Position numbers and translations under genes: made by a program
Shown: one piece after another, positions 8,534 to 16,185 of the stretch
Layout: every line of letters begins with the position of its first letter
Numbering within the stretch: position 1 is the first letter of the stretch
NCBI GenBank assembly: GCA_937887565.1
Contig: CALABS010000053.1
Span: 1-64,000 of the forward strand
Origin: an uncultured Rhodospirillaceae bacterium
GTDB lineage: Bacteria; Pseudomonadota; Alphaproteobacteria; Rhodospirillales; Magnetospirillaceae
Direction: 5' to 3'
Length of the DNA stretch: 64,000 nt
The notes under the pieces: generated by a model
The model's database searches: none
What the model was told of the DNA's origin: nothing
What the model saw: the letters and a program-made list of their open reading frames with translations, nothing else

Positions 8534-11200
8534 ATGCTGGACAAGACGTATCGCCCCGACGAGGTCGAGCCGAAGCACTACGAGCGCTGGGAGAATTCGG
8601 AAGCCTTCGCCTCCCACGCCGAGTCCGACCAGGCGCCGTACACCATCATGATGCCGCCGCCCAACGTGACCGGCAGCCTGCACATGGGCCATGCGCTGAC
8701 CTTCACCTTGCAGGACGTGCTGGTCCGCTTCCATCGCATGGCCGGCCGCGACGCCCTGTGGCAGCCGGGCACCGACCATGCCGGCATCGCCACCCAGATG
8801 GTGGTCGAACGCCAGCTCGAGGCCCAGAAGGTCACGCGCCACGATCTCGGCCGCGACAGGTTCATCGAGCGGGTGTGGGAATGGAAGGCCGAATCGGGCG
8901 GCACCATCACCCGCCAGCTGCGGCGCCTGGGCGCCTCGCCGGACTGGGCGCGCGAGCGCTTCACCATGGACGAGGGGCTGTCGGCCGCCGTTCGCAAGGT
9001 CTTCGTCACCCTGCACAAGCAGGGACTGATCTACCGCGACAAGCGGCTGGTCAACTGGGACCCCAAGCTGCACACCGCCATTTCCGACCTCGAGGTCGAG
9101 CAGCGCGAGGTCAAGGGCCATATGTGGCACTTCAAGTATCCCGTGGAAGGCCTTGAAGATACATACATCACCGTCGCCACCACCCGTCCCGAGACCATGC
9201 TGGGCGACACCGCCGTCGCGGTCCATCCCGACGACGAGCGCTATACCCAACTGGTCGGCAAGATGGTGCGCCTGCCCATCGTCGGCCGCCTGATCCCCAT
9301 CGTCGCCGACGAATACTCGGACCCCACCAAGGGCACCGGCGCGGTGAAGATCACCCCGGCCCATGACTTCAACGACTTCCAGGTCGGAAGCCGGCACTCC
9401 CTGCCGATGATCAACGTGCTCGACCGCGACGCCAGGCTGACGGGCGACGACATTCCGGCCGAGTACCGGGGCCTGGATCGCTACGACGGCCGCAAGAAGG
9501 TGGTCGAGGCCATGGAGGCCCTGGGCTTGCTGGACAAGATCGAGCCCCACACGCACATGGTCCCCTATGGCGACCGCTCCGGCGTGGTGATCGAGCCGTG
9601 GCTGACTGACCAGTGGTTCGTGGATGCCGCCACCCTGGCGGGGCCCGCCATCGAGGCGGTGGAGACCGGCCGGACCCGCTTCGTCCCCAGGCATTGGGAG
9701 AACACCTACTACGAGTGGATGCGCAACATCCAGCCGTGGTGCATCTCGCGCCAGATCTGGTGGGGGCATCAGGTCCCGGCCTGGTACGGTCCCGATGGCG
9801 CCTTCTTCGTCGAGGAGAGCGAGGACGAGGCCAAGGTCGCTGCACGCGCCCATTACGGCAAGGACGTCGAATTGACCCGCGACGCCGACGTGCTGGACAC
9901 TTGGTTCTCGTCGGCGCTGTGGCCGTTCTCGACCCTGGGCTGGCCCGAGCGGACGCCGGAGCTGGCCCGCTATTATCCCACCGACGTGCTGGTGACGGGC
10001 TTCGACATCATCTTCTTCTGGGTAGCCCGGATGATGATGATGGGCATCCATTTCATGGGTGACGTGCCGTTCAAGGACATCTACATCCACGCCCTGGTCC
10101 GCGACGAGAAGGGCCAGAAGATGTCCAAGTCCAAGGGCAACATCATCGATCCGCTGGTGCTGATCGACAAATACGGCTGCGACGCGCTCCGCTTCACCCT
10201 GGCGGCGCTGGCCGCCCAGGGCCGCGACATCAAGCTGGCCGAGAGCCGGGTCGAGGGCTACCGCAACTTCGCCACCAAACTGTGGAACGCGGCGCGCTTC
10301 TGCCAGATGAACGGCTGCGCGCCGGTGGCCGGCTTCGACCCCAAGGCGGTCAAGGAAACCGTCAACCGCTGGATCGCCGGCAAGACCGCCGAGCTGGCCG
10401 ACAAGGTGGCCGAGGCGCTGGGCGCCTACCGCTACGACACCGCCGCCGGCGCCGTCTATCAGTTCGTGTGGGGAACCTTCTGCGACTGGTACCTGGAATT
10501 CGCCAAGCCCATCTTCGCGGGCGACGACGAGGCGGCCAAGGCCGAGACCAGGGCCACGGCCGCCTGGGCGCTGGACCAGATCCTGCACGTCATGCATCCC
10601 TTCATGCCGTTCATCACCGAGGAGCTGTGGGAACAGTTGGGCCAGCGCGCCGACCAGCTGATGCTGCGGTCCTGGCCGGTCCTGGACGGCCTTCACGATG
10701 CCGCCGCCGAGGCCGAGATGGACTGGGTGGTGCGCATGGTCTCCACCGTGCGCGGCGTCCGCTCCGAGATGAACGTGCCGGCCTCGGCCCAGGTCGACCT
10801 GATGGTCACCGGCCTGTCGGCCGATCGCCAGGGATGGGCGCGGACCCATGCCGACATCATCACCCGCCTCGCCCGCCTTCAGGCGTTCGAGACCCAGGCC
10901 GATCCGTCGCGGGTGGCCCAGGCCTTCACCCACGGCGCGGCGCAGATGGTGGTGGACGAGGCGACGCTGGTGATGCCGCTCGGCGGCGTCATCGACGTCG
11001 ACAAGGAGCGGATCCGGCTGGAGAAGGAGATCGCCAAGCTCGACGGCGAGATCGCCAAGGTCGACCGCAAGCTGTCCAATCCCGATTTCCTGGCCAAGGC
11101 CAAGGAGGACGTGGTCGCCGAGCAGCGCGAGCGGCGCGAGGACTGGGCGGCCGCCAAGCACAAGCTGGCCGAGGCGCTGCAGCGGCTGTCCGGCGCCTGA
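8534..11200 (+). CDS. valS: Valine--tRNA ligase
   Basis: An 888-residue class I aminoacyl-tRNA synthetase charging tRNA-Val in the cytoplasm. The first ATP motif appears as PPPNVTGSLHMGH, and the second as KMSKSKGN near residue 530. The CP1 editing domain has TTRPETMLGDTAV. A C-terminal coiled-coil arm (DKERIRLEKEIAKLDGEIAK) is as expected for ValS. Length fits the family. ATG 8534 sits in MLDKTYRPDEVEPKHYERWE, the usual alphaproteobacterial N-terminus. Confidence 0.98.
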   Translation: MLDKTYRPDEVEPKHYERWENSEAFASHAESDQAPYTIMMPPPNVTGSLHMGHALTFTLQDVLVRFHRMAGRDALWQPGTDHAGIATQMVVERQLEAQKVTRHDLGRDRFIERVWEWKAESGGTITRQLRRLGASPDWARERFTMDEGLSAAVRKVFVTLHKQGLIYRDKRLVNWDPKLHTAISDLEVEQREVKGHMWHFKYPVEGLEDTYITVATTRPETMLGDTAVAVHPDDERYTQLVGKMVRLPIVGRLIPIVADEYSDPTKGTGAVKITPAHDFNDFQVGSRHSLPMINVLDRDARLTGDDIPAEYRGLDRYDGRKKVVEAMEALGLLDKIEPHTHMVPYGDRSGVVIEPWLTDQWFVDAATLAGPAIEAVETGRTRFVPRHWENTYYEWMRNIQPWCISRQIWWGHQVPAWYGPDGAFFVEESEDEAKVAARAHYGKDVELTRDADVLDTWFSSALWPFSTLGWPERTPELARYYPTDVLVTGFDIIFFWVARMMMMGIHFMGDVPFKDIYIHALVRDEKGQKMSKSKGNIIDPLVLIDKYGCDALRFTLAALAAQGRDIKLAESRVEGYRNFATKLWNAARFCQMNGCAPVAGFDPKAVKETVNRWIAGKTAELADKVAEALGAYRYDTAAGAVYQFVWGTFCDWYLEFAKPIFAGDDEAAKAETRATAAWALDQILHVMHPFMPFITEELWEQLGQRADQLMLRSWPVLDGLHDAAAEAEMDWVVRMVSTVRGVRSEMNVPASAQVDLMVTGLSADRQGWARTHADIITRLARLQAFETQADPSRVAQAFTHGAAQMVVDEATLVMPLGGVIDVDKERIRLEKEIAKLDGEIAKVDRKLSNPDFLAKAKEDVVAEQRERREDWAAAKHKLAEALQRLSGA

Positions 11201-11321
11201 CCGTCGGGGGAGGGGGACGGCGGACATCCCCCCAACCGAAATGCCGGTTCGCCGGGTCCGTCGAATCGTGGTATGACCGGGGTTAGAATCCGCTCGAGCG
11301 GACACGTGTTCCGGGGACGTC

Positions 11322-13265
11322 ATGGCCGATCACGGTGAAACCATCACCAGGGATCTGACCGTTCGCTACATCACCGTGCTGGTGGTGCTGGGCGGGCTCG
11401 CCATCGTGTCCTTCCTGGGGCTGACGCGCATCATGACCGATGCGGAAAGCGGCACCATCTTGCTCAACGTGGCCGGCCGGCAGCGCATGCTGGTCGAGCG
11501 CGCGGCGCTGGCCGCCTCGCGGCTGGGCGCGTTGGCGCCCGTCTTCTCCACCGATCGCGAGCGGGCGCGCAGGCTGCTCGCCGACAGCCTGGACGTGCTG
11601 GAAAGCTCCCATATCGGCCTTCTGGACGGATTGCCCGAAATCAAGGGCGGGCTTGAGCTGTCGGAGAGGGCGCGGGCGATCTATTTCGGCCCCGACGGCG
11701 GCGTGGACGCCAAGATCAGGGCCTTCGTCGCCGACGGCCGGGCGCTCCTGGCGAGCGACCAGGCGATCGGGATCAACGATCCGCGGGTGGTGGCGATGGT
11801 CGCGGCGGCTGACGGGCCGCTTCTCGCCGGCCTCGACGAGGTCGCCGCCCTTTATCAGGCCGAGGGGCGGGAGCGTCTGGTTCACCTGTCGGTGATGCAC
11901 GGCGCCGCCCTGGCGGCCACGCTGTTGCTGCTCATCGGGTCGGCCGCCTTCGTGTTCGGGCCGATGACCCGGCGCATTCGCGGCGACATCGAGGAACGCA
12001 CCCAGGCCGAGAGGGACTTGCGCGAGTCGGGGGTGCGGCTGCGCCGCATCCTCGAGGAAAGCCCGGTCGGGGTCTCGGTTTCGCGGCGCGACGACGGCGT
12101 GGTCGTGTTCGCCAACGCACGGTTCTGCGAGATCCTGGGCGCCACGGTGGCCGAGGTGATCGGAAGCCGTGCCCGCGACCACTACGTCGACGACGCCCAA
12201 CGCGACCGGCTGATCCGCATCCTCAAGGACAAGGGCCGGATCGACGACTTCGAGGTCGAGTTCCGGCGCCGGGACGGCACGCCGTTCTCGAGCCTGCTCA
12301 CCTTGCGCTGCACCCAGTTCGAGGGTGAGGCGGTGAATCTGGCCTGGGTCTACGACATCTCGGCCCTCAAGGACACGCGGGAGCAGTTGAAGCTGGCAGG
12401 CAAGGTTCTGGAGACCGCCAGCGAGGCGGTGGTCATCACCAATGCCCGCAATGAGATCGAATTCGTCAATCCGGCCTTCACCACCATCACCGAATACACC
12501 GCCGCGGAGGCCATCGGCCGCAATCCCGGCATGCTGCAGTCGGGGCGCCACGACGCCGATTTCTATCGCGCCATGTGGCGGTCGCTGCAGGAGACCGGAC
12601 GGTGGCGCGGCGAGATCTGGAACCGCCGCAAGTCGGGTGAGTTCTACGCCGAATGGCTGTCCATCGTCGGCATCAAGGACGAGACCGGTGCCACCACGCA
12701 TCACGTGGCGGTGTTCTCGGACATCACCCATCGCAAGGAGGACGAGGAGCGCGTCTGGCGGCAGGCCAACTACGACGCCTTGACCGGACTGCCCAACCGC
12801 GCGCTGTTCGTCGATCGCCTGTCGCAGGCGGTGCGCCATTCTCGGCGCAACGGCGCCCGCTTCGCGTTGATGTTCATCGACCTCGACGGCTTCAAGCAGG
12901 TCAACGACACCCTCGGTCACGCCGCCGGCGACGTGCTGCTGCAGCAGACCGCCGCCCGGCTGACCGAGTGCATGCGCGCCAGCGACACCGTCGCCCGTCT
13001 GGCCGGCGACGAGTTCACCATCATCCTCCAGGGGATCGCCGGCCGCGAGGACGCCGGGCTGGTGGCGGCCAAGATCCTCGATGCCCTGGCTCGGCCATTC
13101 CATCTCGACAACGGAACCGCGCAGGTGCGCGGCTCCATCGGCATCGCCATCTTCCCCGAGGATGCCGACGACGGCTCGGCGCTCCTGAACATGGCCGACG
13201 AGGCCATGTACGCCGTCAAGCGCCAGGGCAAGAACAACTTTGTCTTCGTGGGTGAGCCGGCCTGA
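11322..13265 (+). CDS. Diguanylate cyclase with PilJ-type sensor and two PAS domains
   Basis: A 647-residue membrane sensor that should make cyclic di-GMP. A first membrane helix lies near 15-38. A periplasmic PilJ/NarX-like four-helix region starts with LNVAGRQRMLVERAAL and ends at a second helix near 190-215. PAS domains cover about 235-345 and 350-470. The GGDEF domain at the end begins NYDALTGLPNRALF. The active-site loop reads AGDEF rather than GGDEF, a substitution known in active cyclases. No EAL or HD-GYP domain is attached. The PilJ-type domain suggests a small-anion or redox ligand, but this is inference. Confidence 0.92.
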   Translation: MADHGETITRDLTVRYITVLVVLGGLAIVSFLGLTRIMTDAESGTILLNVAGRQRMLVERAALAASRLGALAPVFSTDRERARRLLADSLDVLESSHIGLLDGLPEIKGGLELSERARAIYFGPDGGVDAKIRAFVADGRALLASDQAIGINDPRVVAMVAAADGPLLAGLDEVAALYQAEGRERLVHLSVMHGAALAATLLLLIGSAAFVFGPMTRRIRGDIEERTQAERDLRESGVRLRRILEESPVGVSVSRRDDGVVVFANARFCEILGATVAEVIGSRARDHYVDDAQRDRLIRILKDKGRIDDFEVEFRRRDGTPFSSLLTLRCTQFEGEAVNLAWVYDISALKDTREQLKLAGKVLETASEAVVITNARNEIEFVNPAFTTITEYTAAEAIGRNPGMLQSGRHDADFYRAMWRSLQETGRWRGEIWNRRKSGEFYAEWLSIVGIKDETGATTHHVAVFSDITHRKEDEERVWRQANYDALTGLPNRALFVDRLSQAVRHSRRNGARFALMFIDLDGFKQVNDTLGHAAGDVLLQQTAARLTECMRASDTVARLAGDEFTIILQGIAGREDAGLVAAKILDALARPFHLDNGTAQVRGSIGIAIFPEDADDGSALLNMADEAMYAVKRQGKNNFVFVGEPA

Positions 13266-13273
13266 GGTGGCCG

Positions 13274-13567
13274 TCAATCCCGCAGGTCGTCCTGGTCGTC
13301 GTCGGAAACGCCGCCGCCGAGATTGTCGTCGTCCTCGTCGTCGCGGTCGTCCGCCGCTTCCACGTCCTCATCCTCGGTGAGGGAACCGGCGTCCTCGGCG
13401 GCCTCGATGACCGGCGGCGACGGGCGAATGCGCCCGCGTGCGGGAATCCTGGCCGGGGCCTCGGGGCGGACTTCCTCGCCGCACCGGGGACACAGGATGG
13501 GGTGGCGGTTCAGGTCGTAGAAAGGGGCCCCGCAATGCGGGCAGCGGCGCTTCGTTCCCCGGTCCAT
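13274..13567 (-). CDS. FYDLN-acid domain protein (TIGR02300 type)
   Basis: 97 residues. The N-terminal 35 residues form a zinc-ribbon-like module with two CxxC pairs (CPHCG and CPRCG) flanking the diagnostic FYDLN sequence. The remainder is a low-complexity, very acidic tail rich in D and E. The family is widespread in alphaproteobacteria and has no assigned function. A nucleic-acid or protein contact through the zinc ribbon is only a guess. It sits tail-to-tail with the diguanylate cyclase gene, 8 bp from its stop. Confidence 0.85.
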   Translation of the reverse strand: MDRGTKRRCPHCGAPFYDLNRHPILCPRCGEEVRPEAPARIPARGRIRPSPPVIEAAEDAGSLTEDEDVEAADDRDDEDDDNLGGGVSDDDQDDLRD

Positions 13568-13637
13568 GCTCGCTCCTGTCGTCGGTTGCCGTCGCCGGGC
13601 ATATGGGGGTCCGGGACGGGGAGCGTCGAGAGGGGCG

Positions 13638-14060
13638 TCAGGCCAGGCTCATCAGGAACGGCCGGTATGGGCGGTCGTTGGTCTTGATGTGGTCGAGAAG
13701 CCAGGACTGCAGGAAATCCGCCGTTTCCAGGGTCACGCGGCGGATGGCGTCCTCGCCTTCCACGTCCTCGAAGCGGGACTTCAGCATCTCGGCCTGCGAG
13801 AGCAGGCGGTCGTGCTCGGCCTTGTGGATGGCCAGGCCGGGATAGCCGTGGCGGTCCAGCATCCGTTCCTCATGGAGGAAATGGGCGCGGGTCCGCAGCA
13901 GCAGTCGGTCCAGGGCGGTGGCGAGATCGGCCAACCGGGCACCGTTCTGGGCCGCGTCCAGGAAGGTATTGCACAATTCCACCAGTTCCTCGTGATCGGC
14001 GTCGATGGCCGGCAGCCCCAGCTTGAAATCGTCGCTCCAGTGGATGCGCATCATGGTCAT
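13638..14060 (-). CDS. Bacteriohemerythrin
   Basis: A 140-residue single-domain O2-binding protein with a non-heme di-iron site. All seven family ligands are present: H23, H60, E64, H79, H83, H124 and D129 (in DADHEE, HFLHEER, IHKAEHD and LLDHIKTND). Such proteins carry or buffer oxygen for microaerobic enzymes. ATG 14060 is preceded by GGGAGGAG at good spacing. A perfect palindrome of FNR-site geometry lies about 100 bp upstream (14162-14177), which suggests oxygen-dependent expression. Confidence 0.95.
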   Translation of the reverse strand: MTMMRIHWSDDFKLGLPAIDADHEELVELCNTFLDAAQNGARLADLATALDRLLLRTRAHFLHEERMLDRHGYPGLAIHKAEHDRLLSQAEMLKSRFEDVEGEDAIRRVTLETADFLQSWLLDHIKTNDRPYRPFLMSLA

Positions 14061-14161
14061 TGGCTCTCCTCCCGATTCCCAACCGGCCCGATGCGGCGAT
14101 CCTCATAGTCCGCGTGTCCGGTCCCCCACGGGCAATGCGCACACCGTAGGAGATATTGCAG

Positions 14162-14177
14162 TTTTGTGCAAACAAAA
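14162..14177. promoter_or_regulatory. Palindrome with FNR/CRP-family geometry upstream of hemerythrin
   Basis: TTTTGT, a 4-base spacer and ACAAAA form a perfect inverted repeat with 6-base arms. FNR and FixK sites are two 5-base half-sites (TTGAT, ATCAA) separated by 4 bases, so spacing fits while the half-site bases differ. It lies in the 171-bp gap between the hemerythrin and uracil-glycosylase genes, both on the minus strand. It could only regulate the hemerythrin, because the glycosylase ends here. Confidence 0.4.
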
Positions 14178-14231
14178 TGCTGTGTCGAAAGGGAGGTGCA
14201 GCCACCAAGGAAAGTGTGCGATGCGATATGG

Positions 14232-14858
14232 CTACCTTACGGTGTCGAGCAGCGCAGCGACCGCGTCATGGAACATGGCCTCGGTCAGCCGTCCCGTGTT
14301 GGTGTTGTAGCGGGAACAGTGGTAGCTGTCGGTCAGCACCAGCCCCCCCGGAAGCCGGTGCACGCGGCCGTGGGCGAAGGGGTGGCCGGCCTTTCGCTGG
14401 CCGAGCACGCCGAGCACCGCCTCATGGGCGTCGCGGCCGATGGCGAACAATCCCTTGAGATTGGGCATCGCGGCCATCTCGGCCACCAGGAACGGGCGGC
14501 AGGTGGCGAATTCCGCCGGCAGGGGCTTGTTGGCCGGCGGCACGCAGCGCACGGCGTTGGTCACCCGGGCCCCGACCAGACGAAAGTCGTCGTCGGCCCG
14601 GGCGTCGTACTCGCCCTCGGCCAGTCCGAATGCCGAAAGGGTCGAATAAAGCAGGTCGCCGGCGTAGTCGCCGGTGAACGGCCGCCCCGTGGCGTTGGCG
14701 CCGCGCAGGCCGGGGGCCAGGCCGATGAACAGGACCGGCGCCTCCAGGGGGCCGAAGGACGGGACGGGGCGGTTGTGCCAGCCGGGATTGGCGGCGGCGT
14801 TGGCGCGGCGGAACTCCACCAGCCGCGGGCACAGGCCGCAGTCGGGGGTGGGGGCCAT
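14232..14858 (-). CDS. Fe-S uracil-DNA glycosylase, family 5 (UdgB-like)
   Basis: 208 residues from ATG 14858. The enzyme removes uracil and related deaminated bases from DNA. Four cysteines, C7, C10, C105 and C120, match the 4Fe-4S ligands of family 4/5 enzymes. Motif 1 reads GLAPGLRGANATGRPFTGDY, lacking the catalytic Asp/Glu of other families as expected for family 5. The second motif is HCSRYNTNTGRL, with C in place of the usual P after H. An in-frame GTG at 14873 overlaps the stop of the upstream NYN gene (GTGA) and is an alternative start, so the two are probably translationally coupled. Confidence 0.85.
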   Translation of the reverse strand: MAPTPDCGLCPRLVEFRRANAAANPGWHNRPVPSFGPLEAPVLFIGLAPGLRGANATGRPFTGDYAGDLLYSTLSAFGLAEGEYDARADDDFRLVGARVTNAVRCVPPANKPLPAEFATCRPFLVAEMAAMPNLKGLFAIGRDAHEAVLGVLGQRKAGHPFAHGRVHRLPGGLVLTDSYHCSRYNTNTGRLTEAMFHDAVAALLDTVR

Positions 14859-14869
14859 GGGGACGGCGC

Positions 14870-15466
14870 TCACTCCTCGTCGTCGTCCCGGTCCATCATC
14901 GCGATCTGCTGGGCGGTCAGGCGATCCTCGCGGTGGGCCTGGGAGCGGGCGATCAACGGCTCGAGCTCCAGCAATTCGATGAAGGTGTCGGCCTGACGCC
15001 GCAGTTCGTCGGCGACCATGGGCGGCTGCGAGCGGACGGTGGACACCACCGACACCCGCACCCCCTTGCGCTGCACCGCCTCGACCAGGCGGCGGAAATC
15101 GCCATCGCCCGAGAACAGCACGACGTGGTCGAGATGCTGGGCCATCTCCATCACGTCGATGGCCAGCTCGATATCCATGTTGCCCTTGATCTTGCGCCGA
15201 CCCATGGCATCGGTGAATTCCTTGGTCGGCTTGGTGACCATGGTGTAGCCGTTGTAGTCCAGCCAGTCGACCAGCGGGCGGATGGGAGAGTATTCCTGGT
15301 CCTCGATCAGGGCGGTGTAGTAGAACGCCCGGATCAGGCGCCCCTTGGAGGCGAAATGCTCGAGCAGGCGCTTGTAGTCGATGTCGAAGCCCAGGGCGCG
15401 GGCGGCGGCGTACAGGTTCGAGCCGTCGATGAACAGGCCGATCCGCTCGGCGGGATGAAAATGCAT
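14870..15466 (-). CDS. NYN-domain (LabA/DUF88) nuclease-like protein
   Basis: 198 residues with a PIN-like NYN fold. The acidic residues expected for metal binding are visible: D14 in LFIDGSN, D98 in KGNMDIELAID, and D121 and D123 in LFSGDGDF. Members are thought to be RNases, but few have a defined substrate. A short charged tail (DRDDDEE) ends at the glycosylase start, a 4-base overlap. The shared operon hints at nucleic-acid maintenance, although no direct evidence links the two activities. Confidence 0.85.
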   Translation of the reverse strand: MHFHPAERIGLFIDGSNLYAAARALGFDIDYKRLLEHFASKGRLIRAFYYTALIEDQEYSPIRPLVDWLDYNGYTMVTKPTKEFTDAMGRRKIKGNMDIELAIDVMEMAQHLDHVVLFSGDGDFRRLVEAVQRKGVRVSVVSTVRSQPPMVADELRRQADTFIELLELEPLIARSQAHREDRLTAQQIAMMDRDDDEE

Positions 15467-15608
15467 GGCGGCAACTCTCTAAAATAAAATCCGGGGGCGG
15501 CGTCGGGGCCGTGTCGCAATGTCGGTAAAGGTAGGCTTGCCGGGGGCGGCGGGCAACCCCAATCGGGCCGCCTCTCCCTTTCGTGGGGGAGGCATGCGGG
15601 CCGGAAGC

Positions 15609-15637
15609 TTGCTTTCCTGGCCGGCTGCCAATATATA
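15609..15637 (+). promoter_or_regulatory. Promoter of rpoZ
   Basis: TTGCTT, a 17-bp spacer and TATATA, followed by a predicted leader of about 37 bases to the rpoZ start at 15681. It is a good sigma70-type match in the divergent gap between the NYN gene and rpoZ. Confidence 0.55.
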
Positions 15638-15680
15638 CACTCGGATTCTTATCCATTGTCGCAGTTACAAGGGACGTTTC

Positions 15681-16085
15681 ATGGCCCGCGTCACGGTTGA
15701 AGATTGTGTCCTCAAGGTTCCCAACCGCTTCGAGCTGGTGTTGATGGCGGCGCAGCGCGCCCGCGACATCTCGTCCGGCGGCAGGCTCACTGTCGAGCGC
15801 GACAACGACAAGAATCCGGTGGTGGCGCTGCGCGAGATCGCCGACGACACCATTCCGCTGGATCATCTGCAGAATGCGCTGGTGCAGGGCCTGCAGAAGC
15901 ACGTCGAGAACGATGAGCCCGAGGCCGACGAGATGGAGGCGTTCATGCCCGAGCGCGACATCGCGTTCGAGAACATGGCGGCCAGCGAGGACGAGGTGAC
16001 CGAGGACGGCCTGACCGTTTCCGAGGACGGCGTCGACTTCGAGGCCGATTTCTCGGCCGGCGACATGCCCGACGTCGAGGACTGA
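15681..16085 (+). CDS. rpoZ: RNA polymerase omega subunit
   Basis: 134 residues. The N-terminal 65 or so form the omega fold (MARVTVEDCVLKVPNRFELV, then ARDISSGG and the NPVVALREIAD segment). Omega helps assemble RNA polymerase and forms part of a ppGpp site in proteobacteria. The C-terminal half is an acidic extension absent from the shorter E. coli protein but usual in alphaproteobacteria. It precedes spoT by about 100 bp, the common arrangement joining ppGpp synthesis and its target. ATG 15681 is supported by AAGGGA upstream. Confidence 0.96.
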   Translation: MARVTVEDCVLKVPNRFELVLMAAQRARDISSGGRLTVERDNDKNPVVALREIADDTIPLDHLQNALVQGLQKHVENDEPEADEMEAFMPERDIAFENMAASEDEVTEDGLTVSEDGVDFEADFSAGDMPDVED

Positions 16086-16185
16086 CGGCGAGGCGCGCCG
16101 GAATGGGGCGGCTGATGGCCGAACGGCTGGCGCCGATGCCGCCCCGACCCTCGCCTGGCCGGCGCCCGGGGGGGGATGACGACGC

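Noticed and set aside
12917..13250. EAL domain fused to the GGDEF protein
   Set aside because: The protein ends soon after the GGDEF fold at 13265; there is no room and no EAL or DDFGTG motif.
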